Assembly: GCF_003762905.1 (NCBI RefSeq)
Contig: NZ_RJKS01000004.1
Location: 496,001 to 560,000, forward strand
Reading direction: 5' to 3'
DNA from: Curtobacterium sp. ZW137
Lineage (GTDB): Bacteria > Actinomycetota > Actinomycetes > Actinomycetales > Microbacteriaceae
Length of the DNA: 64,000 nucleotides
Shown: piece after piece, positions 41,951 through 50,526 of the stretch
Layout: every line of letters starts with the position of its first letter
Position numbering within the stretch: the first letter of the stretch is position 1
Notes under the pieces: generated by a model
What the model saw: the letters and a program-made list of their open reading frames with translations, nothing else
What the model was told of the DNA's origin: nothing
Databases searched by the model: none
Program-made: the position numbers and the translations under genes

Positions 41951-42814
41951 GTGCACACCACTCTGGACTCCACGACCGACGTCGTCACCGACATCCGCTT
42001 CCCCGAGGGGAACCGCTGGCACGACGGTCGGCTCTGGTACTCGGACATGCACACCGGCGAGGTCTTCTCGATCGATCCGGCATCGGACGCCGGCCCGCGT
42101 CTCGAGACCACGGTCGACGGGCAGTCCTCGGGGCTCGGGTGGCTCGCCGACGGTCGCCTGATCGTCAGCTCGATGGAGTCGCGCACCGTCGTGGCGGTCG
42201 CAGCTGACGGAGCCACGTCGGTGTTCGCCGACCTGTCCGGGGTCGAGTCGTCGCTCCTCAACGACCTGGTCGTCGACACCGTGACCGGACGGACCTACAT
42301 CGGCGCCTTCGGCTACGACCTGTACGGCGGCGAGGAGCTCCGCCCCGGACCGCTCTACGTCATCGACCAGGACGGCTCCTCCCGCCTCGCCGCCGAGGGC
42401 CTGGTGTTCCCGAACAGCGCGAACGTGCTCCCCGGCACACGGACCCTGGTCGTCAGCGAGACCCGGGGTGGCCGCCTGACCGCGTTCGACATCGCAGCCG
42501 ATGGGTCGCTGTCCGGGCGGCGGGAGTGGGCGGCGCTGCCGGACGGCGTGACGCCCGACGGCAGCACCGTCGACAGCGCGGGCGCGATCTGGGTCTGCTC
42601 CGTCGACACCGGCGAGTTCCTCCGCGTCGTCGAGGGCGGGAAGGCCACGGACCGCATCGACGCTCCGGGGCGGTGCGCGATCGACTGCGCGCTCGGCGGC
42701 CCGGACGGCCGGACGCTCTACCTGGCGACGGCGGACAGCTACGACCCGGGAACGACGGCACAGACCCGAGCCGGGCGCATCAGCGCCGTGCGGGTGGCGG
42801 TCCCCGGCGCCTGA
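41951..42814 (+). CDS. SMP-30/gluconolactonase/LRE family protein
   Basis: A 287-residue six-bladed beta-propeller. It starts with the family motif DIRFPEGNRWHDGRLWYSDMHTGEV, whose Glu (near residue 20) is a metal ligand. LLNDLVVDTVTGRTYIGAFGYDL has the second ligand Asn, and LPDGVTPDGSTVDSAGAIWVCSVD the third (Asn replaced by Ser next to the catalytic Asp). Lactonases of this fold hydrolyse sugar lactones with a divalent metal. The GTG at 41951 is preceded by GGCTGGTCC, a weak ribosome site. Confidence 0.87.
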   Translation: MHTTLDSTTDVVTDIRFPEGNRWHDGRLWYSDMHTGEVFSIDPASDAGPRLETTVDGQSSGLGWLADGRLIVSSMESRTVVAVAADGATSVFADLSGVESSLLNDLVVDTVTGRTYIGAFGYDLYGGEELRPGPLYVIDQDGSSRLAAEGLVFPNSANVLPGTRTLVVSETRGGRLTAFDIAADGSLSGRREWAALPDGVTPDGSTVDSAGAIWVCSVDTGEFLRVVEGGKATDRIDAPGRCAIDCALGGPDGRTLYLATADSYDPGTTAQTRAGRISAVRVAVPGA

Positions 42815-42816
42815 CC

Positions 42817-42863
42817 CTGGCGCGAGGCGCCGCGCCAGCGCGAACGCCGGCGCGAACGCCGGC
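42817..42863. terminator. Hairpin and 12-bp tandem repeat after the SMP-30 gene
   Basis: CTGGCGCG, loop AGGCGC, CGCGCCAG (42817-42838), then two exact copies of GCGAACGCCGGC (42840-42851 and 42852-42863). It separates two convergent genes. Confidence 0.5.
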
Positions 42864-42868
42864 GGGGG

Positions 42869-43429
42869 CTAGACCGGGGCCAACGGCGTCCGCTCGCCGA
42901 CCGGCAGCTCGACCCGCACGGTGTCGCCCGCGCACACCGTGCCGCCGGCGACCACGACCGCCATCACCCCGCCCTTGCGCTCGACCGCCCCGTCCTCCGC
43001 GCGGCCGAGGACCGCGCGCAGCAGCCCGGGCTCGAACCCGTTGATCTGCTGGCACGGGTTCCGCAGCCCCGTGACACGCACGCACGCTTCGGCTCCGATG
43101 TGCAGCAAGGCCCCGGTCGGCAGGCCGAGCAGGTCGATGCCGCGCGTCGTGACGTTCTCGCCCATCTGCCCCGGCGCGACCTCGAACCCGGCGGCGGCCA
43201 CCTCGTCGAACAGCTCGGCGTGCAGCAGGTGCACCTGCCGCAGGTTCGGTTGCGACGGGTCACGCGCGACTCGGGACCGGTGCTGCACGGTCGTCCCGGC
43301 GTGCGCGTCGCCGTCGATGCCCCACCCCGCGATGAGGACGACGTGGTCGACCACCGGCTTGCTGAACCGGTGGGTGCCGTCCTTGCTCACCGCGACGACG
43401 CTGGGCTGGTCCGCTGATTCCGTGTTCAC
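42869..43429 (-). CDS. MOSC domain protein
   Basis: A 186-residue protein of the MOSC (molybdenum cofactor sulfurase C-terminal) family. The opening VVAVSKDGTHRFSKPVVDHVVLIAGWGIDGDAHAGTTVQHRSR is the standard N-terminal pattern, GQMGENVTTRGIDLLGLPTGA follows, and the conserved Cys in LRNPCQQINGFEPGL (near residue 135) is the one proposed to carry sulfur. Stand-alone MOSC proteins are thought to handle metal-sulfur groups or detoxify N-hydroxylated compounds. GTG at 43429 is my choice; an ATG at 43456 is possible. Confidence 0.85.
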   Translation of the reverse strand: MNTESADQPSVVAVSKDGTHRFSKPVVDHVVLIAGWGIDGDAHAGTTVQHRSRVARDPSQPNLRQVHLLHAELFDEVAAAGFEVAPGQMGENVTTRGIDLLGLPTGALLHIGAEACVRVTGLRNPCQQINGFEPGLLRAVLGRAEDGAVERKGGVMAVVVAGGTVCAGDTVRVELPVGERTPLAPV

Positions 43430-43677
43430 GACACCAGCGTCGCCGATCGGCCGCATCAGGACCAGCATGCGCACGGACACGCGTCGTACGGATCGCGCCA
43501 ACCGACCCGCAATCGGCGAATCGTTGCGCAAGCCATTCGACAAGCCGCGCGACGATACCGAATGCGCACGAATCCACCGGGGATGGGCAACATTCCGTCC
43601 GTCGCTTTTCCCTAGGCTCGTGACGAGCACGATCCCCGCCGCACCGCAGCGGCCGACCCGATGACGGGAGGTTCGAC

Positions 43678-45153
43678 ATGTCGCAGTTCGTCCAGAGGTT
43701 CACGCAGGACGCCATCGTCGGAGAGCCCGAGGTCGTCGAGGACCGCCTGGACGTGCGCGATGTCGCCGAACTCCCCGCGTGGCGGCGTCTGAAGGACGCC
43801 GTCGAGTCGTTCCGTGCGTTGCAGACGGAGAACGGCTCGATACCGGACCGATCGGCCCACCCGGCCGCGTCCCGACACCTGGCCACGATCCTCCCGGCCG
43901 TTGCCGAACTGGCACCGCACTTTCCGCACGATGCGGCGTACCTCGCTGCGTTGCATCGCGATTTCACGCAGTGGGAAGCGCAGGGATTCGGTGTTCCCGA
44001 CTTCCTCGATTCGCTGAACGCCTTCCAGCCGCAACAGCACCGTGTCGACGGACTCGGCCACCTCGTGGTGTTCCCGATGGTCACGCAGAACGGCAGTTCC
44101 TCGCGCCTGGTCGAGGCCGTCCTGGTCGAGGTCATCTGGCCGGAGTTCATCGCGGAACTCGAAGCCGGCGACTACGGCAACACGCTGTTCGTCGCACTGC
44201 GCTTCGTCGATTTCACCCCGGGCTACGACACGAACTCCGCGGTGCTGTTCCCCGAGACCGTCGCGATGCGGGAGATCCCGGCATTCACATGGGGTGCGAT
44301 CTTCCAGGACCGCGAAGCCGCTCGGTACCGCCGGGTGGTCCGCGCCGCAGCCGAGATCACCAAGCTCGAACTCCCCGACGAAGCCGCGGCGATGCTCGAC
44401 GATCAAGAACTCACGGAGCGGGTCTTCGTGATGTGGGACATCATCCACGACCGCTCCCACATGCGCGGCGATCTGCCGTTCGACCCGTTCATGATCAAGC
44501 AGCGGATGCCGTTCTTCCTCTACTCGCTGGAAGAGCTGCGCTGTGACCTCACCGCATTCCGCGAGTCGGTGCGCCTGGACCGCGAACTGTCGGCGAGACC
44601 GGACGAGGAACTGTCGGACGCGGATCGGGCAATTCGGGACCACGCCCGCCTGGTGCAGTACGCCGTCGTCTTCGACCGCATCTTCCGCTTCGCCATCACC
44701 GGCAGCCGCGTCCGGAACTACGACGGGCTCGGCGGTCAGCTGCTCTTCGCGTGGATGCACCAGCACGACGTCCTGCACTGGACGGACACGCAACTCACCA
44801 TCGACTGGGCGGAGGTGCCGGACGTGATCATCGCACTCAGCGACCAGATCAACGAGCTGTACCGACGCTCGATCGACCGGCCGAAATCGGCGCACTGGCT
44901 CGCCGCGTACGAGATGCTGACCCGCACGCTCACCCCGCACCCGGCTTCGAGATGGGCCCGTGGCCTCCCGGAGGAAACGCTCGCCGGAATGCCGAAGGGA
45001 TACACCGACGCGGTGCTGGACGACGAGTTCCCGCTCTCGATGTTCTACGAGGCGCTCAACAAGAAGATGGCTGCGGTCATCGCGTCGACGGCCGGCATCA
45101 CCGGCATCTCGTCGCCGGACGATTCTGCTCCCGCAGAGGAAGCCGCCGCGTGA
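43678..45153 (+). CDS. DUF6421 family protein
   Basis: A 491-residue soluble protein rich in His, Asp and aromatic residues. Notable stretches are LNAFQPQQHRVDGLGHLVVFPMVTQNGS (about 110-137), VFVMWDIIHDRSHMRGDLPFDPFMIKQRMPFFLYSLEELRCDL (about 249-291) and LLFAWMHQHDVLHWTDTQLTIDW (about 357-379). The two His clusters, DIIHDRSHMRGD and MHQHDVLHW, look like a metal or heme site. I recognise the family only as DUF6421. It overlaps the SDR gene by 4 bp, and a threonine-aldolase-like gene follows; I recall the same trio in Streptomyces, which suggests one shared pathway. Confidence 0.8.
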   Translation: MSQFVQRFTQDAIVGEPEVVEDRLDVRDVAELPAWRRLKDAVESFRALQTENGSIPDRSAHPAASRHLATILPAVAELAPHFPHDAAYLAALHRDFTQWEAQGFGVPDFLDSLNAFQPQQHRVDGLGHLVVFPMVTQNGSSSRLVEAVLVEVIWPEFIAELEAGDYGNTLFVALRFVDFTPGYDTNSAVLFPETVAMREIPAFTWGAIFQDREAARYRRVVRAAAEITKLELPDEAAAMLDDQELTERVFVMWDIIHDRSHMRGDLPFDPFMIKQRMPFFLYSLEELRCDLTAFRESVRLDRELSARPDEELSDADRAIRDHARLVQYAVVFDRIFRFAITGSRVRNYDGLGGQLLFAWMHQHDVLHWTDTQLTIDWAEVPDVIIALSDQINELYRRSIDRPKSAHWLAAYEMLTRTLTPHPASRWARGLPEETLAGMPKGYTDAVLDDEFPLSMFYEALNKKMAAVIASTAGITGISSPDDSAPAEEAAA

Positions 45154-45839
45154 CCGACGGTGTGGCCGGCCGCCTGGTGCTGATCGCGGGAGCGACCAGT
45201 GCCAGCGGCGCGGCGGTCGCGCGGGCACTCACCGCCGCCGGTGCGGCCGTCGTCGCGGTCGGCACCAGATCCGACGCACTGGAGGCCCTGCACGCCTCCG
45301 TCCCGGGCGTCACCACCCACACGTGCGACCTCTCGGACCTCGGCGCGGTCACCGCGCTGGCGTCCGCCGTCCACACGCAGGGCCGCCTCGACGGACTGAT
45401 CCACCTGGTCGGCGGCTGGCGCGGCGGCGGTGGCATCGCCGGCCAGTCCGACGAGGACTGGGACTTCTTCGACCGCGGCTTCCGCACCCTCCGGAACACG
45501 ACCAGGGTCTTCCACGACGACCTCGTCGCATCCCCGGCCGGGCGGCTCGCGATCGTCTCGTCCACCGCGGTCGACTCCCCGACCGCCGGCGGTGCGAACT
45601 ACGCCGCCGCGAAGGCCGCAGCCGACGCCTGGGTCCGTGCCGTGGCCCAGGGCTTCCGGAAGGACGCGCCGGAGACCGCTGCTGCCGCGATCTTCGTCGT
45701 CCGCGCGCTCGCCGGCCTGGAGGACCAGCTCGGCGACGCGGTGGTCCGGCTCTGGTCGGCCGCGCCAGCCGATGTGAACGGCGCCCGCATCCCCCTCTCC
45801 CCGTCGACCGGCCCCCTGTCGACCCGCTCCCTAGGATGA
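45150..45839 (+). CDS. SDR family NAD(P)-dependent oxidoreductase
   Basis: A 229-residue short-chain dehydrogenase. The cofactor motif LVLIAGATSASGAAVARAL (about 8-26) is a variant TGxxxGxG with the last Gly conserved. DLSDLG near 62 binds the adenine. The active site is SSTAVDSPTAGGANYAAAKAAADAWVRA, giving YxxxK at about 150-154. The GTG start overlaps the stop of the DUF6421 gene (GTGA). The C-terminus is short. The substrate is unknown; it is likely to work with DUF6421 and the following PLP enzyme. Confidence 0.85.
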   Translation: MTDGVAGRLVLIAGATSASGAAVARALTAAGAAVVAVGTRSDALEALHASVPGVTTHTCDLSDLGAVTALASAVHTQGRLDGLIHLVGGWRGGGGIAGQSDEDWDFFDRGFRTLRNTTRVFHDDLVASPAGRLAIVSSTAVDSPTAGGANYAAAKAAADAWVRAVAQGFRKDAPETAAAAIFVVRALAGLEDQLGDAVVRLWSAAPADVNGARIPLSPSTGPLSTRSLG

Positions 45840-45843
45840 ACCA

Positions 45844-46917
45844 GTGACCCTCCAACTCCACGACCTGGACCTGCGGGGCTTCGCCTCCGACAACTACGCC
45901 GGCGTCCACCCCGAGATCCTCGACGCGATCGCCGCGGCCAACCAGGGCCACCAGATCGCATACGGCGAGGACGTCTACACGGCGCGACTCAACGAGGTCA
46001 TCCACGAACACTTCGGGAGCCAGGCCCAGGCGTTCCCGGTGTTCAACGGCACCGGCGCGAACGTCGTCGGGCTGCAGTCGATGGTGCCGCGATGGGGCGC
46101 CGTCGTGTGCACCTCGACCGCGCACATCCACACCGACGAGGCCGGAGCCCCCGAGCGTGTCGGCGGCCTGAAGCTGCTCACCGTCGACGCGCCGGACGGC
46201 AAGCTCACGCCCGACCTGATCGACAAGGAGGCGTGGGGTTGGGGCGACGAGCACCGCGCCCAGCCGCTCGTCGTGTCGATCACCCAGACCACCGAGCTCG
46301 GCACGGCCTACACCGTGGAGGAGATCCGGGCGATCGCGGACCACATCCACCCGCTCGGCATGACGCTGCACATGGACGGCGCCCGCATCTCGAACGCCGC
46401 CGCGACGCTCGGTCTCCCGCTCCGCGACTTCACCACCGACGCCGGCGTCGACGTCCTGAGCTTCGGCGGGACGAAGAACGGCATGCTCTACGGCGAAGCG
46501 ATCGTCGTGCTGAACCCCGCCGCGTCGGAGGGCCTGCACTACCTCCGCAAGATGAACATGCAGCTCTCGTCGAAGATGCGGTTCGTGTCGGCGCAGCTCA
46601 TCGCGCTGCTGACCGACGACCTCTACCTCCGCTCCGCTTCGCACGCGAACGCCATGGCGCAGCGGCTCCGCGGCGCGCTCGAGGCCGGGATCGCCGACGG
46701 CAGCATCCAGGGCGTCGCGTTCAGCCAGGAGACCCAGGCGAACGGGGTGTTCGCGACGCTGCCCGCCGGGGTGGCCGATCGGCTGCGGGAGCACTTCCGG
46801 TTCTACGACTGGGACGCATCGCGGAACGAGGTGCGGTGGATGTGCTCGTTCGACACGTCGGAGCAGGACATCGACGCATTCGTGGCGGCGTTGGCGCGGG
46901 AGCTCGTCCCGGCCTGA
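45844..46917 (+). CDS. Low-specificity L-threonine aldolase-like PLP enzyme (beta-eliminating lyase family)
   Basis: A 357-residue fold-type I PLP enzyme. FASDNYAGVHPEILDAIAAANQGH (about 13-36) is the family N-terminal motif, FNGTGANVVGLQSM (about 67-80) binds the cofactor phosphate, LHMDGARISNAAATLG (about 176-191) carries the Asp that contacts the pyridine nitrogen, and SFGGTKNGML (near 207-216) holds the Schiff-base Lys. The GTG start is 4 bp after the SDR stop. Threonine aldolases cleave beta-hydroxy amino acids to glycine and an aldehyde; the consistent pairing with DUF6421 and an SDR hints at a more special substrate. Confidence 0.85.
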   Translation: MTLQLHDLDLRGFASDNYAGVHPEILDAIAAANQGHQIAYGEDVYTARLNEVIHEHFGSQAQAFPVFNGTGANVVGLQSMVPRWGAVVCTSTAHIHTDEAGAPERVGGLKLLTVDAPDGKLTPDLIDKEAWGWGDEHRAQPLVVSITQTTELGTAYTVEEIRAIADHIHPLGMTLHMDGARISNAAATLGLPLRDFTTDAGVDVLSFGGTKNGMLYGEAIVVLNPAASEGLHYLRKMNMQLSSKMRFVSAQLIALLTDDLYLRSASHANAMAQRLRGALEAGIADGSIQGVAFSQETQANGVFATLPAGVADRLREHFRFYDWDASRNEVRWMCSFDTSEQDIDAFVAALARELVPA

Positions 46918-46935
46918 CCCAACGTATGATCTCGT

Positions 46936-48402
46936 GTGATCTCCGAGCACCCCGTACCCAGTGGCATCGCCGCCGAGGACCTCATCGTCACGCTCCGCGT
47001 CCTCGAGCAGATGACCGAGATCGAGGAGACGCACCCCGACTTCGTGCGCGTTCGCCAGGCGACGGCGAAGATGTTCAAGGCCGTGAAGCGTGCACACCGG
47101 CTCGAGAAGCGAGCGGTCATCGCCGAGGCCGACCGCCTGGTGATCGCCGCCACCGCGACCGGCGCGGCGGATCGCATCGACGACGAGACCCGCGGCGTCC
47201 CGATCAGCAGCTCCACAGCTGCCTCCACCGCCGGCACCCTGCTGAAGTCACGCCCGTGCTACATGTGCAAACAGCACTACACGGTCGTCGACGCGTTCTA
47301 CCACCAGCTCTGCCCCTCGTGCGCTGCGATGAGCCACGCCAAGCGTGACGCCCGGACCGACCTGACGGGCAAGCGGGCGCTGCTCACCGGCGGTCGCGCG
47401 AAGATCGGCATGTACATCGCGCTCCGACTGCTGCGCGACGGCGCCCACACCACCATCACGACGCGCTTTCCCCGGGACGCGGTGCGCCGGTTCACGAGCC
47501 TGCCCGACTCCGCGGACTGGATCTCGCGTCTCAAGGTGGTCGGCATCGACCTGCGCGACCCCGCACAGGTCATCGGCCTCGCCGAGGACGTCGCCGCAGC
47601 CGGCCCCCTCGACATCCTGATCAACAACGCCACCCAGACCGTGCGCCGGTCCCCCGGCGCGTACCAGCCCCTCGTCGACGCCGAACTCGCGCCGCTCCCC
47701 GACGGGTCGCTCCCCGAGCTCGTGACCTTCGGACACACGAACGACCAGCACCCGCAGGCACTCGCCCGCTCGGTCACGGCGCACCCCATCCTCGCCGCCG
47801 CCGCCGCACGCGCCGACGAACTCACCGAGCAGGCCATGGCCCCGGGTTCGAGCTCACTCGAACGGCTCGCGATGGGCACCGCGATCGACGCCGGTGGTCT
47901 CGTGCCCGACCTGCACGACGTGAACTCCTGGACGCAGCACGTCAACGAGGTCGACCCCCTCGAGATGCTCGAGGTCCAGCTGGCCAACACCACGGCACCG
48001 TTCATCCTGATCTCGAAGCTCCGCCCCGCGATGGCGGCGAGCGCCGCGCCCCGCACCTACGTCGTGAACGTGAGCGCCATGGAGGGGGTCTTCGGCCGCG
48101 CCTACAAGGGGCCGGGGCACCCCCACACGAACATGGCGAAGGCGGCGGTCAACATGCTCACGCGCACGAGTGCGCAGGAGATGTTCGAGACCGACCGCAT
48201 CCTGATGACGAGCGTCGACACCGGGTGGATCACCGACGAGCGACCCCACCCGACGAAGGTCCGCCTGGCGGAGGAGGGCTTCCACGCGCCGCTCGACCTC
48301 GTCGACGGGGCCGCCCGGGTCTACGACCCGATCGTGCGGGGCGAAGCGGGCGACGACCTGTTCGGCGTCTTCATGAAGGACTACAAGCCCAGCTCGTGGT
48401 GA
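46936..48402 (+). CDS. SDR family oxidoreductase with N-terminal helical and zinc-ribbon region
   Basis: A 488-residue protein. The first 100 residues are helical and charged, then a four-Cys zinc site CYMCKQHYTVVDAFYHQLCPSC (CxxC-N15-CxxC, about 109-131) precedes a Rossmann domain. The cofactor motif is ALLTGGRAKIGMYIALRLL (about 148-166), ILINNATQT is near 227-235, and the catalytic pair is in VSAMEGVFGRAYKGPGHPHTNMAKAA, where the usual Tyr-x-x-x-Lys is replaced by His-x-x-x-x-Lys. It follows the threonine-aldolase-like gene by 18 bp and may be transcribed with it. Its substrate is unknown. Confidence 0.82.
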   Translation: MISEHPVPSGIAAEDLIVTLRVLEQMTEIEETHPDFVRVRQATAKMFKAVKRAHRLEKRAVIAEADRLVIAATATGAADRIDDETRGVPISSSTAASTAGTLLKSRPCYMCKQHYTVVDAFYHQLCPSCAAMSHAKRDARTDLTGKRALLTGGRAKIGMYIALRLLRDGAHTTITTRFPRDAVRRFTSLPDSADWISRLKVVGIDLRDPAQVIGLAEDVAAAGPLDILINNATQTVRRSPGAYQPLVDAELAPLPDGSLPELVTFGHTNDQHPQALARSVTAHPILAAAAARADELTEQAMAPGSSSLERLAMGTAIDAGGLVPDLHDVNSWTQHVNEVDPLEMLEVQLANTTAPFILISKLRPAMAASAAPRTYVVNVSAMEGVFGRAYKGPGHPHTNMAKAAVNMLTRTSAQEMFETDRILMTSVDTGWITDERPHPTKVRLAEEGFHAPLDLVDGAARVYDPIVRGEAGDDLFGVFMKDYKPSSW

Positions 48403-48448
48403 GCAGCGGTCGCGAGCGAGACGCGGTCGCGCCGAAGCAGCGATGTCC

Positions 48449-49390
48449 TCACCCGAGCGGCTCGACGCCGTACCCGCTGACCACTGCCCGCAGCTCTTCG
48501 AGGTACGTCTGCGCCTGCACGGTGAGCGGGACCGAAGCGTGGGCGATCCACCCGATCTCGATGCGCTCGTCGACGTCGAGGGGGATGGCGACGATCTCAG
48601 GGTCGAGGTCGTCGCTGATGAGCCCGGTCGAGATCGTGTACCCGCCGAGGCCGATCATGAGGTTGAAGATCGTCGCCCGGTCCGAGACGCGGATCTCCCG
48701 CTTGCTGGACATCGTCGACAGGATCTCCTCGGAAAGGTAGAAGGAGTTGTTCGCGCCCTGGTCGAAGGTCAGCCGAGGCAGGTCCGCGAGGTCGGCGAGG
48801 GTCGCCCGCTTCCGTGACGCGAGCGGGTTCCGCCGGGCCACGAAGATGTGCGGCTCCGCGACGAACAGCGGTGTGAACACGACCCCGGCGTCCCGCAGCA
48901 GCTTCCCGAGGACCTGCCGGTTGAAGTCGTTGCGGTAGAGGATGCCGACCTCGCTCCGCAGCGTGCGCACGTCCTCGATGATGTCCCACGTGCGCGTCTC
49001 ACGGAGCGAGAACTCGTACTCGTCCGCCGCCGCTCCTTCGACCATCCGGACGAATGCCTCCACCGCGAACGAGTAGTGCTGCGCGGACACCCCGAGCAGA
49101 CGACGCGACGGCTGCCCTCCGACGTACCGCTGCTCGAGGAGGGAGACCTGCTCGACCACCTGTCGGGCGTACCCGAGGAACTCGACACCGTCGACGGTGA
49201 GGACGACACCCCGCGCCGAACGCACGAAGAGCGCCCGGCCGATCCGAGCCTCCAGGTCCTTCATCGCCGCGGACAGCGTCGGCTGCGCGACGTAGAGGAG
49301 ATCGGCTGCCGCGCTGATCGAGCCCTCCGTCGCGACCTCGATGAAGTAGCGGAGCTGCTGCAGGGTGATGTCGTTCGAGACACGGGCCAT
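48449..49390 (-). CDS. LysR family regulator, probable regulator of mesX-mesD
   Basis: A 313-residue LysR protein. The winged helix-turn-helix reads ITLQQLRYFIEVATEGSISAAADLLYVAQPTLSAAMKDLEARIGRALFVRSARGVVLTVDG (about 8-68), then comes a full effector domain of about 220 residues. It is divergent from mesX with a dyad (49399-49416) in the gap. A LysR next to a methionine synthase recalls MetR, but I see no basis for the homocysteine ligand beyond position. Confidence 0.88.
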   Translation of the reverse strand: MARVSNDITLQQLRYFIEVATEGSISAAADLLYVAQPTLSAAMKDLEARIGRALFVRSARGVVLTVDGVEFLGYARQVVEQVSLLEQRYVGGQPSRRLLGVSAQHYSFAVEAFVRMVEGAAADEYEFSLRETRTWDIIEDVRTLRSEVGILYRNDFNRQVLGKLLRDAGVVFTPLFVAEPHIFVARRNPLASRKRATLADLADLPRLTFDQGANNSFYLSEEILSTMSSKREIRVSDRATIFNLMIGLGGYTISTGLISDDLDPEIVAIPLDVDERIEIGWIAHASVPLTVQAQTYLEELRAVVSGYGVEPLG

Positions 49391-49398
49391 AGGCGGAG

Positions 49399-49416
49399 GC
49401 TATACCAACGCATAGC
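49399..49416. promoter_or_regulatory. Candidate LysR operator between the regulator and mesX
   Basis: GCTAT-N8-ATAGC, a perfect interrupted dyad starting 9 bp from the LysR start codon, in the usual place and shape for an autoregulatory LysR site. Confidence 0.5.
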
Positions 49417-49510
49417 GTCTGGGGATTACCCGATGGCCCCTGATTCCCGGCATCATCGAGGTACCCCCTTCCCCAGTGCTCACGGGCGCTCGACGTACGG
49501 ATTGCCGACC

Positions 49511-50494
49511 ATGGCGAACGACCTCACCTTCAGCATCACCAGGACCCGCTTCGACGAGGACTACTCGCCCGCGGACAGCTCCCGGCTGACCACGAACTTC
49601 GCCAACCTGGCGCGCGGCGAGCACCGTCAGCAGAACCTCCGCAGCGCGCTCGCCATGATCGACCGTCGCTGCAACGACCTGGCGGTCGGCGACCCTTCCG
49701 GGGACCGGTACCGCACCGAGCTCGACATCGTCTCGGTCACGGCGCACTTCGTCGACGGAAGCGAGGACGGGGAGTTCCCCCTGCTCGAGATGCTCGACGT
49801 CGCGATCCTCGACCAACACACCGGGGAACGCCACCAGGGCATCCTGGGCAACAACTTCTCGTCGTACCTGCGCGACTACGACTTCGCGGTCCTGCTGCCG
49901 TCGCTCGACAAGAGCGCCGGCCTCCCTTCCGACTTCGGGCACCTGCACGGGCAGCTCTTCCAGCGCTTCCTGGAGTCGGACGCCTTCCGCTCGAACTTCG
50001 ACCTGGAGCCCGTCGTCTGCATCAGCGTCTCGACGAGCCAGACCTACCGGCAGTCCGAGTACGTCCACCCGGTCCTCGGCGCCGAGTACCTGCACGAGCA
50101 CTCCTCGCTCACCGACGACTACTTCGGTCGGATGGGGATGCAGGTGCGCTACTTCATGCCTGCCGGCGGGAAGGCGCCGCTGGCGTTCTACACGCGCGGC
50201 GACCTGGTCAGCGACTACTCGGACCTGGCGCTCATCGGCACGATCAGCACCATGGAGACGTTCCAGCGGATCTACCGGCCGGAGATCTACAACGCGAACA
50301 CGGCCGCGCCGAGCACCTATCGCCCGAGCCTTGCGCACACGGACTACTCCACGCCCGATGTCTCCTACGACCGCGAGGAACGGAGCCGCCTCGCCGTCAC
50401 GCAGGGCCGGTACACCGAGGAGCACCTCGTGAAGCCGCACCGGGCACTCCTCGAGCGGTGGGCCGCCGCCGGCGCCGCCGTCCCTTCGCTCTGA
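49511..50494 (+). CDS. mesX: MesX (DUF1852), partner of methionine synthase MesD
   Basis: A 327-residue protein of the DUF1852 family. Recognisable stretches are FSITRTRFDEDYSPADSSRLTTNFANLARGEHRQQNLRSAL (about 6-46), DHHTGxxxxGILGNNFSSYLRDYD-like text near 105-130, and SQTYRQSEYVHPVLGAEYLHEHSSLTDDYFGRMGMQVRYFMP. MesX is known (Price and co-workers, folate-independent methionine synthases) to be needed by MesD, which uses oxygen and an unidentified methyl source. The ATG at 49511 was chosen because upstream in-frame sequence is antisense to the LysR gene. It precedes mesD by 32 bp, with ribosome site ACAGGAAT before mesD. Confidence 0.87.
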   Translation: MANDLTFSITRTRFDEDYSPADSSRLTTNFANLARGEHRQQNLRSALAMIDRRCNDLAVGDPSGDRYRTELDIVSVTAHFVDGSEDGEFPLLEMLDVAILDQHTGERHQGILGNNFSSYLRDYDFAVLLPSLDKSAGLPSDFGHLHGQLFQRFLESDAFRSNFDLEPVVCISVSTSQTYRQSEYVHPVLGAEYLHEHSSLTDDYFGRMGMQVRYFMPAGGKAPLAFYTRGDLVSDYSDLALIGTISTMETFQRIYRPEIYNANTAAPSTYRPSLAHTDYSTPDVSYDREERSRLAVTQGRYTEEHLVKPHRALLERWAAAGAAVPSL

Positions 50495-50526
50495 CCGACA
50501 CCCCACTCGACAGGAATCCCATCCGC

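Noticed and set aside
42840-42863. Tandem GCGAACGCCGGC repeat as a possible regulatory element
   Set aside because: Only two copies, between convergent genes, so a regulatory role is unlikely; recorded as part of the terminator region.
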